Assembly: GCA_947496355.1 (NCBI GenBank)
Contig: CANMCO010000001.1
Location: 248,001-312,000, forward strand
Length of the DNA: 64,000 nt
From: an uncultured Aquimarina sp.
GTDB lineage: Bacteria; Bacteroidota; Bacteroidia; Flavobacteriales; Flavobacteriaceae
Direction of reading: 5' to 3'
The position numbers and the translations under genes were made by a program. Of the stretch, positions 1 through 8,804 are shown in pieces (position 1 is the stretch's first letter; each line of letters starts with the position of its first letter). Below the pieces are notes generated by a model. It saw nothing but the letters and a program-made list of their open reading frames with translations. It had not been told where the DNA came from and made no database searches.

Positions 1-1395
1 TTTGATCTTGTTTTTGTAAGACTTTAATTCTTGAATTTCTTTTTGCTGTTCTATAGTATACAAAGTCAGTTCTTCTATTTTTTCTAGGAGTTTCATGTTC
101 ATTGCACCAAGTTCTACACCTTCTGTTTCTAAAATTTCTGCAGATGGAATATTAGGCAAGTGGCCTTTTTCTACAATGTGTTCTTGCACTTGTTCTAAGG
201 TTAATAGCTCATAATCTTTTTTAAAGACATAATCCGGTGCGGGAACGCTTAGATCAATTTTTACCTCTTCTGCATGGATTTTACCTTTTACCGTGAGTTT
301 TGAGTCAGGTCGAGTAGTTCCTATTCCTATATTACCACTTCCGTTAATCGTGAACTCAGGAGTGTGAATATGCGTTCCATTTCCATCTCTGATCTGATTG
401 TTTTGACTTATGTAAAAATTGGGAGTTAGACCTCCTCCGTTATAAAGCAATCCTGTATGCCAGGTATAATTACTATTTTGTCCAAAAGAAACAACTGCAG
501 CGTCTTTACCCTCAGTTCCGCGATCTAATTTAAGAATTGAACTCCCTCTTGTGCCAGTTGTATTGATTAAAGCATCTCCTCTTACTTCTAATTTGGCTTG
601 TGGAGTCATTGTTCCTATTCCTACTCGTCCTGTTTCATTGATTGTAAGTTCTGGTGTATGAACATGATTTCCATTGCCATCCCTAATTGCATTATTTTGG
701 CTTATATAGAAATTAGGTGTAGGACTCCCTGCATTATAGAGTAATCCTGTATGCCAGGTATAATTACTATTTTGTCCAAAAGAAACAACTGCAGCGTCTT
801 TACCTTCAGTTCCGCGATCTAATTTAAGAATTGAACTCCCTCTTGTGCCTGTTGTATTGATTAGAGCTGCCCCTAGTATTTCTAATTTTTCTTTTGGATC
901 ATTAGTTCCAATACCAATATTACCATTTGATAAAATACTCATTAACTTACCACGAGCATTTTTAAAATTAAACCCTCTTATTGTTGAATTGTTATTGAAG
1001 TTTATTCCATCATCATTTACCCCAATATCTAATGAATAGCCGCTAGAATTTATTCCTGTTAAAAATTTAATTGATTGCCCTCCTGCTTTTAATTCAAGCC
1101 TGGAGTTAGGCGAAGAAGTTCCAATACCCACATTACCATTCCCCATAATTCTAAAAAGGTTAGCATCAGCCACTCCCTGAAACATAAAACCATTAGAAGC
1201 CCCAGCTCCCATTCCTCCAATTCGGATTCTGGCAATATCATTTTGCCACGATAATATGCTAACCGCCGAAGTGTTTTGTGGATTTTGTAGAACTATATCC
1301 CCAGATGTTGTATTATCTCCTGTAGGATTCCAATTTTGTGCATTTAATGCTAAAGTAACTAGAATTAAAGTGGTTGTTATTAGTTTATTTTTCAC
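1..1395 (-). CDS. Secreted tail-fibre-like repeat protein (partial, C-terminus beyond left edge)
   Basis: The frame is open from a GTG at 1395 to base 1 (465 codons), so the 3' end lies outside the window. The GTG start gives a clean signal peptide (MKNKLITTTLILVTLALNAQ). The body has repeated 'GNVGIGT..P.SRLEL' units, a pattern typical of Bacteroidota tail-fibre/trimeric-adhesin-like proteins. A 98-residue stretch is duplicated in tandem and in frame (about 303-596 and 597-890). The last ~100 residues (KLTVKGKIHAEEVKID...) nearly match the C-terminus of the neighbour at 1455-2348. That C-terminal module ends in a likely coiled coil and is common in secreted flavobacterial proteins; its function is unknown to me. 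Role at the cell surface is inferred. Confidence 0.75.
   Translation of the reverse strand, partial: MKNKLITTTLILVTLALNAQNWNPTGDNTTSGDIVLQNPQNTSAVSILSWQNDIARIRIGGMGAGASNGFMFQGVADANLFRIMGNGNVGIGTSSPNSRLELKAGGQSIKFLTGINSSGYSLDIGVNDDGINFNNNSTIRGFNFKNARGKLMSILSNGNIGIGTNDPKEKLEILGAALINTTGTRGSSILKLDRGTEGKDAAVVSFGQNSNYTWHTGLLYNAGSPTPNFYISQNNAIRDGNGNHVHTPELTINETGRVGIGTMTPQAKLEVRGDALINTTGTRGSSILKLDRGTEGKDAAVVSFGQNSNYTWHTGLLYNGGGLTPNFYISQNNQIRDGNGTHIHTPEFTINGSGNIGIGTTRPDSKLTVKGKIHAEEVKIDLSVPAPDYVFKKDYELLTLEQVQEHIVEKGHLPNIPSAEILETEGVELGAMNMKLLEKIEELTLYTIEQQKEIQELKSYKNKIK
303..890. repeat. Tandem in-frame duplication, period 294 bp (two copies)
   Basis: The segment agaaacaactgcagcgtctt occurs at 487 and again at 781, exactly 294 bases (98 codons) apart. 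The surrounding ~120 bp (448-565 and 742-859) are almost identical; similarity fades toward the copy edges. The frame is preserved, so it is a protein-module duplication inside the secreted repeat protein. Confidence 0.8.
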
Positions 1396-1418
1396 CTTGG
1401 TTGTTGTTTTTTATCGTG

Positions 1419-1442
1419 TCAGGACATATGTGTATGTTCTGA
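1419..1442. repeat. Intergenic inverted repeat (10-bp arms, 4-nt loop)
   Basis: TCAGGACATA / TATGTTCTGA flank TGTG between the two tail-fibre-like genes, with one mismatch between the arms. There is no T-run on either side, so it does not look like an intrinsic terminator. It could be an operator or an mRNA hairpin in the 59-nt gap; function unknown. Confidence 0.4.
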
Positions 1443-1454
1443 GGATTAAATTTG

Positions 1455-2348
1455 TTACTTGTTTGTTTGAATTAATTTTTCGACTATGCTTTTCAGCTCT
1501 TTTATTTCTTGTTGTTGTTGAATAGTATAAAGCGTAAGCTCTTCTATTTTTTCTAGCAACTTCATATTCATAATCCCTAGTTCTACACCTTCTGTTTCTA
1601 AAATTACTGCAGATGGAATATTAGGCAAGTGGCCTTTTTCTACAATGTGTTCTTGCACTTGTTCTAAGGTTAATAGCTCATAATCTTTTTTGAATACATA
1701 ATCGGGTGCAGGAACAGCAAGATCTATTTTTACTTCTTCGGCATGGATTTTACCTTTTACGGTGAGTTTGGAGTCTGGGTTACTAGTGCCGATGCCTACG
1801 TTGCCTGTCCCTTTTATTGTCATTAAGAAGGCTGCTGAATTATTTGTTCTAAATTGAATGTCTTCGGTGTTATTTCTGGTTTCTAAGAAAAGATTAGTTC
1901 CATAACTTCTTATTTTATTCCCGTTTGTGGCATAATCAAAATGTAGGAAATTATTACTATTCCCTAGGCTATGAAACTGTGCTCTTCCACGAACATCTAA
2001 TTCTACACCTGGATTAGATGTTCCAATACCGACATACCCATTAGTTTTAATCTTGAAAAATGAGGTGTTGAAATTATTTTTTCCAAAATCAAAACCATAC
2101 CCATCACTAATTCTTAGTCCAAAAGTATTTTCTTCTGTATTTGCGCCACCGTGTTTTAATGACAAATAGTCTCCTATACCGGACATCCATGCTGACTGAA
2201 ACATTATTCTGCTATGCTGGGTATCTGTAAGTCTAAAAGAAAAGTTAGTATTAATATCCTGAATGGGACCTGTTAAAGGAATTACTTGTCCAAAAGAAAC
2301 AGCACACAGCATTAATGCAATACTGTTAAGTAGTATTGTATTTTTCAT
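1455..2348 (-). CDS. Secreted tail-fibre-like protein with conserved C-terminal module
   Basis: A 297-aa protein with an N-terminal signal peptide (MKNTILLNSIALMLCAVSFGQ) and two 'GNVGIGTSNP' repeat units. Its C-terminal ~105 residues (from KLTVKGKIHAEEVKID) nearly match those of the adjacent gene at 1-1395. The C-terminus ends in a Glu/Lys/Gln-rich probable coiled coil (LLEKIEELTLYTIQQQQEI). No catalytic motif is visible and no known T9SS C-terminal domain is evident. It is probably a surface or extracellular structural protein. Only 59 nt separate it from the paralogue downstream, so the two are probably cotranscribed. Confidence 0.7.
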   Translation of the reverse strand: MKNTILLNSIALMLCAVSFGQVIPLTGPIQDINTNFSFRLTDTQHSRIMFQSAWMSGIGDYLSLKHGGANTEENTFGLRISDGYGFDFGKNNFNTSFFKIKTNGYVGIGTSNPGVELDVRGRAQFHSLGNSNNFLHFDYATNGNKIRSYGTNLFLETRNNTEDIQFRTNNSAAFLMTIKGTGNVGIGTSNPDSKLTVKGKIHAEEVKIDLAVPAPDYVFKKDYELLTLEQVQEHIVEKGHLPNIPSAVILETEGVELGIMNMKLLEKIEELTLYTIQQQQEIKELKSIVEKLIQTNK

Positions 2349-2398
2349 AGTTGGTATATTGTTAATGTCTTCTATTCTGGGGTGGTAAGAAGAAGGCG

Positions 2399-2406
2399 CA
2401 AATATA
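2399..2406 (-). promoter_or_regulatory. Candidate -7 promoter box TATATTTG
   Basis: TATATTTG read on the minus strand fits the Bacteroidota -7 consensus TAnnTTTG and lies ~50 nt ahead of the start at 2348. I see no convincing -33 TTG at the usual spacing. Confidence 0.45.
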
Positions 2407-2621
2407 GTTATATTGAGGTAAATCCATAAATAGAAATACTGATTGTTAATAATTTATTAAATCATAATTGAGCATTAAATCTTCTTGTGTCTGATAATGA
2501 ATAATTTACACTTTATTTAGCCCAATTTTGGACAATATTAAACACTCTCAGTTTCATTTTTCGGGACTGAAGAAAAAAAATCAGAAAAATTTGGAAGATA
2601 TACCTTAAACGAATCTATCTT

Positions 2622-3908
2622 TTAAAGATTATCCTTTGCCACCAAAGGCTCGTTGCGAATAATCCTACTGCTTAAAATGCTTCTCTTTTTAAGAAGTAGC
2701 GGTATAATTACAGAAAAGAATACTACTCCGTTAAATCTAACCAGCATAGATTCAAAAAACAGAGATATAAAGAGGATAAGAAACACAGAAAGTTCGTTTC
2801 TACTTCTATTCATTCGTATTGCAAGCAGAATAAAAATATTAATCAAGACACCAAAACCAATAATTCCTGTTTGAAGAAATGTTTGAAGAAATTGGTTATG
2901 CGCATTATACTTATTCTTATAGTTATGAAAATAATTAAGCTCCTTGTATTTTTCAATCAACATATCATTAGTGTCTCCAACGCCATAGCCCAACAAAGGA
3001 GCCTCTTGAATTAACTTTATGCTAGCATTCCAAGTTAATAATCTTGATTTTTCTACTGTAGTATTATCAATTACCAAAGTGGTATTAAAGTCTTTTACAT
3101 TAGAATAAAAATCAAACACCCTTGGGTTATTTAAAAAAACAATCAATCCTAAAACAAACATTATGACCATTGTATATTTCCTGCTCTTATCCGAAATGTT
3201 GTAAATCAACAACAAGCACATAACAGCCAATATTATATAAGCTGCGATTGATGCTAATAGAAAAAGATATAAAAAAAGTATGGTTATAATAAGGACTTGC
3301 GTTTTTGATTGAAGTTTGTTCTTGAGATAATAGCTTAATACTAATAATATGTACAAAGACACATAACTTGGGTTTACCAATTTAGAAAACTCTACCCCTA
3401 TAAAATAATTCCATCCATTGGTAATAGACTCCAAAATGACAGAAACTCCTTCTAGAGGATTATCAAATAGTATAATACTTCCTTTTGCAACTGAAATTGC
3501 ATTATAAAAAGCGACTGACAGATTTATAAAAAAGGATACTATAAGTCCCAGTAGTAAAAAATCAAATAACTTTTTTACTGTGGATGCATCTTCTTTTACA
3601 AAAAGAAAAATAATTGGAAAAAATAACAAGGATAAGGATCGCTGTAATAGGTCTATACCCGCTGAAATGTTATCGGTATAGACTAAACTCAATAACATTA
3701 TAAAGAAATACAACGGAAAAAGTAGTAACTCTTTATTATCTGAAACTAGTTTTTTCTTTGACTTAAATATATTTACAATACCAAGTGTAATTGAAACAAT
3801 AAAAAACGGAGTAGGAAGATTAATTCCCAAAGGCAATAAAAAAAAGGCCGTGTATAAGCTATTCCAAAAAATCGTTAAAACCAGATTGTTTTCTTCTTTA
3901 TAAAACAT
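2622..3908 (-). CDS. O-antigen ligase/polymerase family membrane protein (WaaL/Wzy-like)
   Basis: A polytopic membrane protein of ~428 aa with about ten hydrophobic segments. A long periplasmic loop before the last helices holds the Wzy_C-type signature (LLGYGVGDTND ... YNAHNQFLQTFLQTG). Members polymerise O-units or ligate them to lipid A core. The longest reading starts with GTG at 3944. I prefer ATG at 3908 because a TAnnTTTG box covers 3944-3951, which would place the longer start upstream of the transcript. It is related to the protein at 8791-10056, sharing a FESMLVR/FENILVR..GV.FFS block near the end. It stands alone at the downstream end of the polysaccharide locus, so it may be the ligase. 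Ligase versus polymerase cannot be decided here. Confidence 0.8.
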   Translation of the reverse strand: MFYKEENNLVLTIFWNSLYTAFFLLPLGINLPTPFFIVSITLGIVNIFKSKKKLVSDNKELLLFPLYFFIMLLSLVYTDNISAGIDLLQRSLSLLFFPIIFLFVKEDASTVKKLFDFLLLGLIVSFFINLSVAFYNAISVAKGSIILFDNPLEGVSVILESITNGWNYFIGVEFSKLVNPSYVSLYILLVLSYYLKNKLQSKTQVLIITILFLYLFLLASIAAYIILAVMCLLLIYNISDKSRKYTMVIMFVLGLIVFLNNPRVFDFYSNVKDFNTTLVIDNTTVEKSRLLTWNASIKLIQEAPLLGYGVGDTNDMLIEKYKELNYFHNYKNKYNAHNQFLQTFLQTGIIGFGVLINIFILLAIRMNRSRNELSVFLILFISLFFESMLVRFNGVVFFSVIIPLLLKKRSILSSRIIRNEPLVAKDNL

Positions 3909-3943
3909 TCCGGAAAACCTTGATGTAATTTTGCTTAATTCCA

Positions 3944-3951
3944 CAAACTTA
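3944..3951 (-). promoter_or_regulatory. Candidate -7 promoter box TAAGTTTG
   Basis: The minus-strand TAAGTTTG matches TAnnTTTG and ends 35 nt before the ATG at 3908. It would give the terminal O-antigen ligase-like gene its own transcript, and it decides the start choice for that gene. No -33 TTG is seen at normal spacing. Confidence 0.4.
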
Positions 3952-4093
3952 AATTTATAAAGTATTGTTTCGTTCAGAACAAACTTTGATAATATGCTTT
4001 GTTTTTAAAAGTTAATAACGTCTTGAAACATCTTATATTTTAATATCTTAATCCTCCTGAAACCACCAAGTTATTTAAACCTAAGACTTTTAA

Positions 4094-5074
4094 TTAAGAA
4101 AAATCTCGATGCTCACTTTTATCAAGTTCTTCTGGAGATAACCCTTTAAAGTAATCCAGTGTGTATTTCATACCTTCCGCTCTATCTACCTTTGGCTCCC
4201 AATCTAAAACTTCTTTAGCTTTAGAAATGTCTGGTTGCCTTTGTAATGGATCATTTACAGGAAGTGGTTTATAAATGACTTTTTGGTCCGTTCCGGTAAG
4301 TTTTATAATTTCTTCTGCAAAATCACTAATTGTAATCTCGTTTGGGTTTCCAATATTTACAGGATACACATAATCACTAAACAGTAATCTATAAATCCCC
4401 TCAATTAAATCATCTACGTAGCAAAAAGAACGTGTTTGCAGGCCATCTCCAAAAACTGTAAGATCTTCTCCTCTTAATGCCTGACCTATAAATGCCGGCA
4501 CAACACGCCCATCATTAAGTCGCATTCTAGGGCCATATGTGTTAAAAATACGCACTATTCTCGTTTCTATCCCATGGTAAGTATGGTAAGCCATAGTGAT
4601 CGATTCTTGAAAACGTTTTGCTTCATCATACACACCACGTGGTCCAATAGTGTTTACATTACCATAGTAGTCCTCTGTTTGAGGATGAACCAATGGGTCT
4701 CCATACACCTCGCTAGTAGATGCTATAAGAATTCTTGCCTTTTTTTCCTTTGCCAAACCTAAAAGATTGTGAGTTCCTAATGATCCAACTTTTAAAGTCT
4801 GTATAGGAATCTTTAAATAATCTATCGGGCTGGCCGGAGAGGCAAAATGTAAAATATAATCTAATTCGCCAGCAACGTGAACGAATTTTGAAACATCATG
4901 ATGAGAGAACTCAAAGTTCTCTAGCTTAAAAAGATGCTCTATATTCTTTAGATCCCCTGTGATTAGGTTATCCATACCGATAACATGATAGCCTTCTTTA
5001 ATAAATCGATCGCAAAGATGTGATCCTAAAAAACCTGCTGCTCCTGTAATTAAAACTTTTTTCAATCTGGACAA
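4094..5074 (-). CDS. UDP-glucuronate decarboxylase (UDP-xylose synthase) family
   Basis: An extended short-chain dehydrogenase of 326 aa. The Rossmann motif GAAGFLG lies at residues 11-17, and the active site has Ser/Thr around 120 and Y149xxxK153 (YDEAK). The '[14 protein letters not shown]' and '[15 protein letters not shown]' segments are typical of UDP-glucuronate decarboxylases, which convert UDP-GlcA to UDP-xylose with NAD. The neighbouring ugd would supply the substrate, which supports the call. The start is TTG at 5074; another TTG at 5065 would give the more usual short N-terminus. A different UDP-sugar epimerase is the alternative. Confidence 0.82.
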   Translation of the reverse strand: MSRLKKVLITGAAGFLGSHLCDRFIKEGYHVIGMDNLITGDLKNIEHLFKLENFEFSHHDVSKFVHVAGELDYILHFASPASPIDYLKIPIQTLKVGSLGTHNLLGLAKEKKARILIASTSEVYGDPLVHPQTEDYYGNVNTIGPRGVYDEAKRFQESITMAYHTYHGIETRIVRIFNTYGPRMRLNDGRVVPAFIGQALRGEDLTVFGDGLQTRSFCYVDDLIEGIYRLLFSDYVYPVNIGNPNEITISDFAEEIIKLTGTDQKVIYKPLPVNDPLQRQPDISKAKEVLDWEPKVDRAEGMKYTLDYFKGLSPEELDKSEHRDFS

Positions 5075-5138
5075 ATTTTACACCTACAAAGTAAGTATTT
5101 ATAGAACAATCTCTAACAGGTATAAAGAAAATATTGTA

Positions 5139-6539
5139 TTAATTTCCTAATCCAATATTATAATATACAAAACCTATGTTTTCTATTTCCTTCTTATTCA
5201 AAATACCTCTTCCGTCGAATAAGAATGCTGGTTTTTTCATTTGTTGATATACTTTTTCCCAATCATACTCTTTAAACTCATCCCACTCCGTTAGGATAGC
5301 TATTCCATGAGTATCTTTCATCGCCTCGTAGGGGTTATCAAAAACTTCCAAATACTTTTTGTTTTCTTCAAGTGATCTGGATCCAATGTATTCCAGGTCT
5401 TTATATATTTGTTCTGCTTTTACTTTTGGGTCATAAACCGCAATATATGCCTGCTCATTCAATAAATTATCAGCTACTTTAATAGCAGCCGACTCCCGTG
5501 TGTCGTTAGTGTTTTTCTTGAAAGCCCAACCCAAAAACCCAATTTTTTTTCCTGAAACAGTATTATATAACGTACTGACTATATTATCCGAAAAGCGATC
5601 TTTTTGATGATCATTCATAATAATAACCTGTTCCCAATAATCAGCCACTTCGTTTAATCCGTAACTTTTTGCTATATACACTAGATTTAAAATGTCTTTT
5701 TGAAAACAAGATCCTCCAAAGCCAACAGAAGCATTTAAAAACTTAGGGCCAATTCTTGAATCCATTCCAATAGCTTTAGAAACTTCTTGAACATCAGCAC
5801 CTGTTTTTTCGCATATTTCAGACATGGCATTAATTGATGATACGCGCTGCGCTAAAAAAGCATTGGCAGTTAATTTGGAAAGTTCTGAAGACCATACATT
5901 TGTAGTTAAAATCTTTTCTTTAGGAACCCAATTTTCATAAATCTCTACTAATGCCTGCATTGCTTGCTCACCTTCTTTTGTAGAAGTATTTCCACCTATT
6001 AAAACCCTATCAGGATGCAATAAATCTTGAATAGCAGTACCCTCTGCTAAAAATTCTGGATTAGACAAAATTTGAAACTGTACTCCATTGCCCGTATTAT
6101 CCAAAATACTTTTTATAGCCGACGCTGTTCTAACAGGCAATGTTGATTTTTCAATCACTATTTTATCAGACTTAGCCACTCTACCAATTTGACGCGCACA
6201 CAACTCAATATATTTTAAATCAGCCGCCATTCCTTTTCCTTTACCATAGGTTTTAGTTGGGGTGTTTACTGAAATAAAAACCATTTCGGCTTCATCTATT
6301 GCCTTATCAACCTCTGTAGAAAAGTGTAAGTTTTTTCCCCTAACCTCTGTGACAATCTCAGCCAAGCCTGGTTCAAAAATAGGTAAATTATTAAGGTCAT
6401 CATCATTCCAATCATTTATACGTGCATGATTGGTATCAACTACTGTTACTTGTATTTCTGGACATTGCTTTGCTATTACTGCCATTGTAGGCCCACCTAC
6501 GTAACCGGCACCAATACAACAAATGGATTTGATTTGCAT
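5139..6539 (-). CDS. ugd: UDP-glucose 6-dehydrogenase (animal-type branch)
   Basis: Oxidises UDP-glucose twice to UDP-glucuronate using NAD. The 466-aa protein has an N-terminal [10 protein letters not shown] nucleotide fold and the catalytic-cysteine motif [10 protein letters not shown] near residue 278. A second domain follows with [16 protein letters not shown]. Its length and wording (e.g. [26 protein letters not shown]) resemble animal and plant UGDH, not the shorter E. coli enzyme. It precedes the UDP-glucuronate decarboxylase gene with a 64-nt gap, so together they give a UDP-GlcA to UDP-Xyl branch. The ATG at 6539 is clear. Confidence 0.95.
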   Translation of the reverse strand: MQIKSICCIGAGYVGGPTMAVIAKQCPEIQVTVVDTNHARINDWNDDDLNNLPIFEPGLAEIVTEVRGKNLHFSTEVDKAIDEAEMVFISVNTPTKTYGKGKGMAADLKYIELCARQIGRVAKSDKIVIEKSTLPVRTASAIKSILDNTGNGVQFQILSNPEFLAEGTAIQDLLHPDRVLIGGNTSTKEGEQAMQALVEIYENWVPKEKILTTNVWSSELSKLTANAFLAQRVSSINAMSEICEKTGADVQEVSKAIGMDSRIGPKFLNASVGFGGSCFQKDILNLVYIAKSYGLNEVADYWEQVIIMNDHQKDRFSDNIVSTLYNTVSGKKIGFLGWAFKKNTNDTRESAAIKVADNLLNEQAYIAVYDPKVKAEQIYKDLEYIGSRSLEENKKYLEVFDNPYEAMKDTHGIAILTEWDEFKEYDWEKVYQQMKKPAFLFDGRGILNKKEIENIGFVYYNIGLGN

Positions 6540-6698
6540 ATTAAAAACTTAAAAAATAACAAAAGATAAATTTTTGCAAAACTACTGGAATTTTATTAAC
6601 TTCTGTTGGATTCTAATTAAAAAACTATTGTTCATCTATGTTTATACAGATTACATGTTATTAGTAGTGTTACTAGACCCATATAGTCTACTCTGTAC

Positions 6699-7886
6699 CT
6701 AGGTACTGATATTTTTATTTTTTTTATTCTTTTTATTCTTTTTTTTATGAATTAGTTTTTCACCTCCCTTTTTTACTTCATTTTTTAATTTATCTACCTT
6801 TTTTCTAAAAATTATTTTCCTTTTAATATTAGCAAAACTATAATCAAATCTATAAAAAAGATATCCTAGGGTAATCACTGTTACAATAAGTACAATTACT
6901 AAATAAAAATTATAAGAAGAACTTCCCAAAATCACAAAAAGAATTACAAAAATTAAATTGAATCCTCCAATTATAAAACTTGCCTGCTGATGGGAAATTT
7001 TAAAATAATCAATCAATATATGATGTGTATGGTTTCTATCTGGTGAGAACGGACTCTTTTTATTTGCTAATCTAATAGTAAACACTCTAGCGGTATCAAA
7101 AAGGGGTACAATTAATATACTTATGGCAATTAAGGGAGCATTTTCCAACAAAAAAGGAAGACTATCATAAGATTCTGGCGATAAAGCCAAGAACTTAAGA
7201 GTTAAAGTACTAATAATAAAACCAACAATAAGCGATCCTGTATCACCCATAAATATTTTTTTATTAGACGATAAATTAAAGCTTAAGAATGCTATCAAGC
7301 ATCCGTTCATCGTTAAACAGAGTAAAGCAAAAAAATACTCTCCTGTTATATAAAAAATAGTGGTATATATTATTAGTATTATACTACCTACTATAGCTGC
7401 AAGACCGTCTATACCATCAATCAGATTATAAGCATTTATAATCGTTAACATCACAAATCCCGCTACGCCATAGTACAAATAAACAGGGATTTCATGTATC
7501 CCTAAAAATCCATTTAAGGAATGAATCATAAAACTTTCATTACTTAGTATAAAACTAATAGCGCATAATTGAGCTATTAGTTTAGTATAAGGCGAAAGCA
7601 CTACCAAATCATCTTTTAATCCAACTATAAAAAGAATAGTTAGCCCTGGAATAAAATAGATTGCCTCATCATAATTACCCCATCCTTTTAAAAAAAACAA
7701 AGCAAAAATTAGTGTATAAAAAAAAGAAATTCCTCCTAATGTTGGTGTAATTTTTATATGTGAGCTTCTTTTATTAGGGCTATCCATTAAATTCTTATAT
7801 TCAACTAAACCTATTATTTTAGGAATTGTGAAATATGTTAGAGCATAAGCTCCAAAAAAGAATAAGATTGGATAATATATTGGCAA
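6699..7886 (-). CDS. wecA: Undecaprenyl-phosphate sugar-1-phosphate transferase (WecA/TagO, MraY superfamily)
   Basis: A polytopic membrane enzyme of 395 aa that starts polysaccharide synthesis by moving a sugar-1-phosphate (in this family usually GlcNAc-1-P) onto undecaprenyl phosphate. Signature motifs are GLKDDLVVLSP, NAYNLIDGIDGLA, FMGDTGSLIVGF and the cytosolic RNHTHH. About eleven hydrophobic helices are visible. The start is TTG at 7886, with an in-frame stop shortly upstream. The tail after the last helix is odd: about 30 residues, almost only Lys and Asn, coded by A-rich runs. It lies downstream of the glycosyltransferase block. Confidence 0.9.
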   Translation of the reverse strand: MPIYYPILFFFGAYALTYFTIPKIIGLVEYKNLMDSPNKRSSHIKITPTLGGISFFYTLIFALFFLKGWGNYDEAIYFIPGLTILFIVGLKDDLVVLSPYTKLIAQLCAISFILSNESFMIHSLNGFLGIHEIPVYLYYGVAGFVMLTIINAYNLIDGIDGLAAIVGSIILIIYTTIFYITGEYFFALLCLTMNGCLIAFLSFNLSSNKKIFMGDTGSLIVGFIISTLTLKFLALSPESYDSLPFLLENAPLIAISILIVPLFDTARVFTIRLANKKSPFSPDRNHTHHILIDYFKISHQQASFIIGGFNLIFVILFVILGSSSYNFYLVIVLIVTVITLGYLFYRFDYSFANIKRKIIFRKKVDKLKNEVKKGGEKLIHKKKNKKNKKNKNIST

Positions 7887-8039
7887 AAGTCTTTTGTTTT
7901 ATTGATTTCAAAAGTACTAAAATAGAATGATTGTTTTTTTATTTTACGATCACAATAATGAATTTATTTTACAAAATGTTATTTATCTAAATAATAATTG
8001 TAGCTACTTGGAATTAATGGTAAAATTAGTAAAAGCGTT

Positions 8040-8804
8040 TTAAAGTTTAATTTTGGATGTTTTTTTATATTTAAAGTAATGAAAAAGGAAATTTATCATC
8101 ATAAGAGCGGACACTAAAAACGATATTTTCAGTTCCTTATGATAAACATTGAAATTATGTTTCAATAATTTCAACTTGTTCTTACTTAGAGACTCATCTC
8201 CTATTCTATAATAAGCTAATGGTTCTTGAAAGCAATATGCATAATCTACTTTTTCTAAAATATTAATCCATAGAACCCAGTCTTGCCTTTTTCTTATATC
8301 TGGCATATAATTCTTACCTAAAAAATTTGTGTCATATATAGCGGTAAGACAGCCTATATAATCATTGTTTAACATCTTCTTGTAATTTACTTTCTCAGGA
8401 GCCTTAATTTGGTACTGAGGGTTTTTCTCATTTTTATTAATAATATAATAATCAGTATAAGTAAAGGCATAATTATTATTAATCATAAACTCAATTTGTT
8501 TCTCTAGTTTTTGTGAATGCCAATAATCATCACAATCTAAAAAAGCTACAAATCTGCCTGAAGATAATTCTATACCTCTATTCCTTGCAATACCTGCTCC
8601 GGAGTTTTTGTCTAACTGAATTAGTTTAAATCTATGGTCTTCTTTTACATATTTCTTTATGATTTCAACACTCCCATCTTTTGAACAATCATCAATTAAA
8701 ATATGTTCCCAATCAGAAAAAGTTTGATTTATCACCGAATTAATACATTCTTCAACATATTTAGAAGAATTATACGAAGGGGTTATTATACTAACCTTTG
8801 TCAT
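8040..8804 (-). CDS. Family 2 glycosyltransferase
   Basis: A 254-aa GT-A fold enzyme. The N-terminus MTKVSIITPSYNSSKYVEECI is the GT2 start, IDDCSKDGS follows, and DCDDYW near residue 95 is the metal/nucleotide-binding DxD region. A short hydrophobic C-terminus probably holds it to the membrane. It overlaps the upstream gene by 14 nt, so it belongs to the same operon. It would add one sugar to the lipid-linked repeat unit; donor and linkage cannot be read from sequence. Confidence 0.88.
   Translation of the reverse strand: MTKVSIITPSYNSSKYVEECINSVINQTFSDWEHILIDDCSKDGSVEIIKKYVKEDHRFKLIQLDKNSGAGIARNRGIELSSGRFVAFLDCDDYWHSQKLEKQIEFMINNNYAFTYTDYYIINKNEKNPQYQIKAPEKVNYKKMLNNDYIGCLTAIYDTNFLGKNYMPDIRKRQDWVLWINILEKVDYAYCFQEPLAYYRIGDESLSKNKLKLLKHNFNVYHKELKISFLVSALMMINFLFHYFKYKKTSKIKL

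Noticed and set aside
2553..2585. Possible terminator of the ligase-like gene (TCAGT ... ACTGA with A-run)
   Set aside because: Arms of only five bases and the A/T-run is on the wrong side for the minus-strand transcript.
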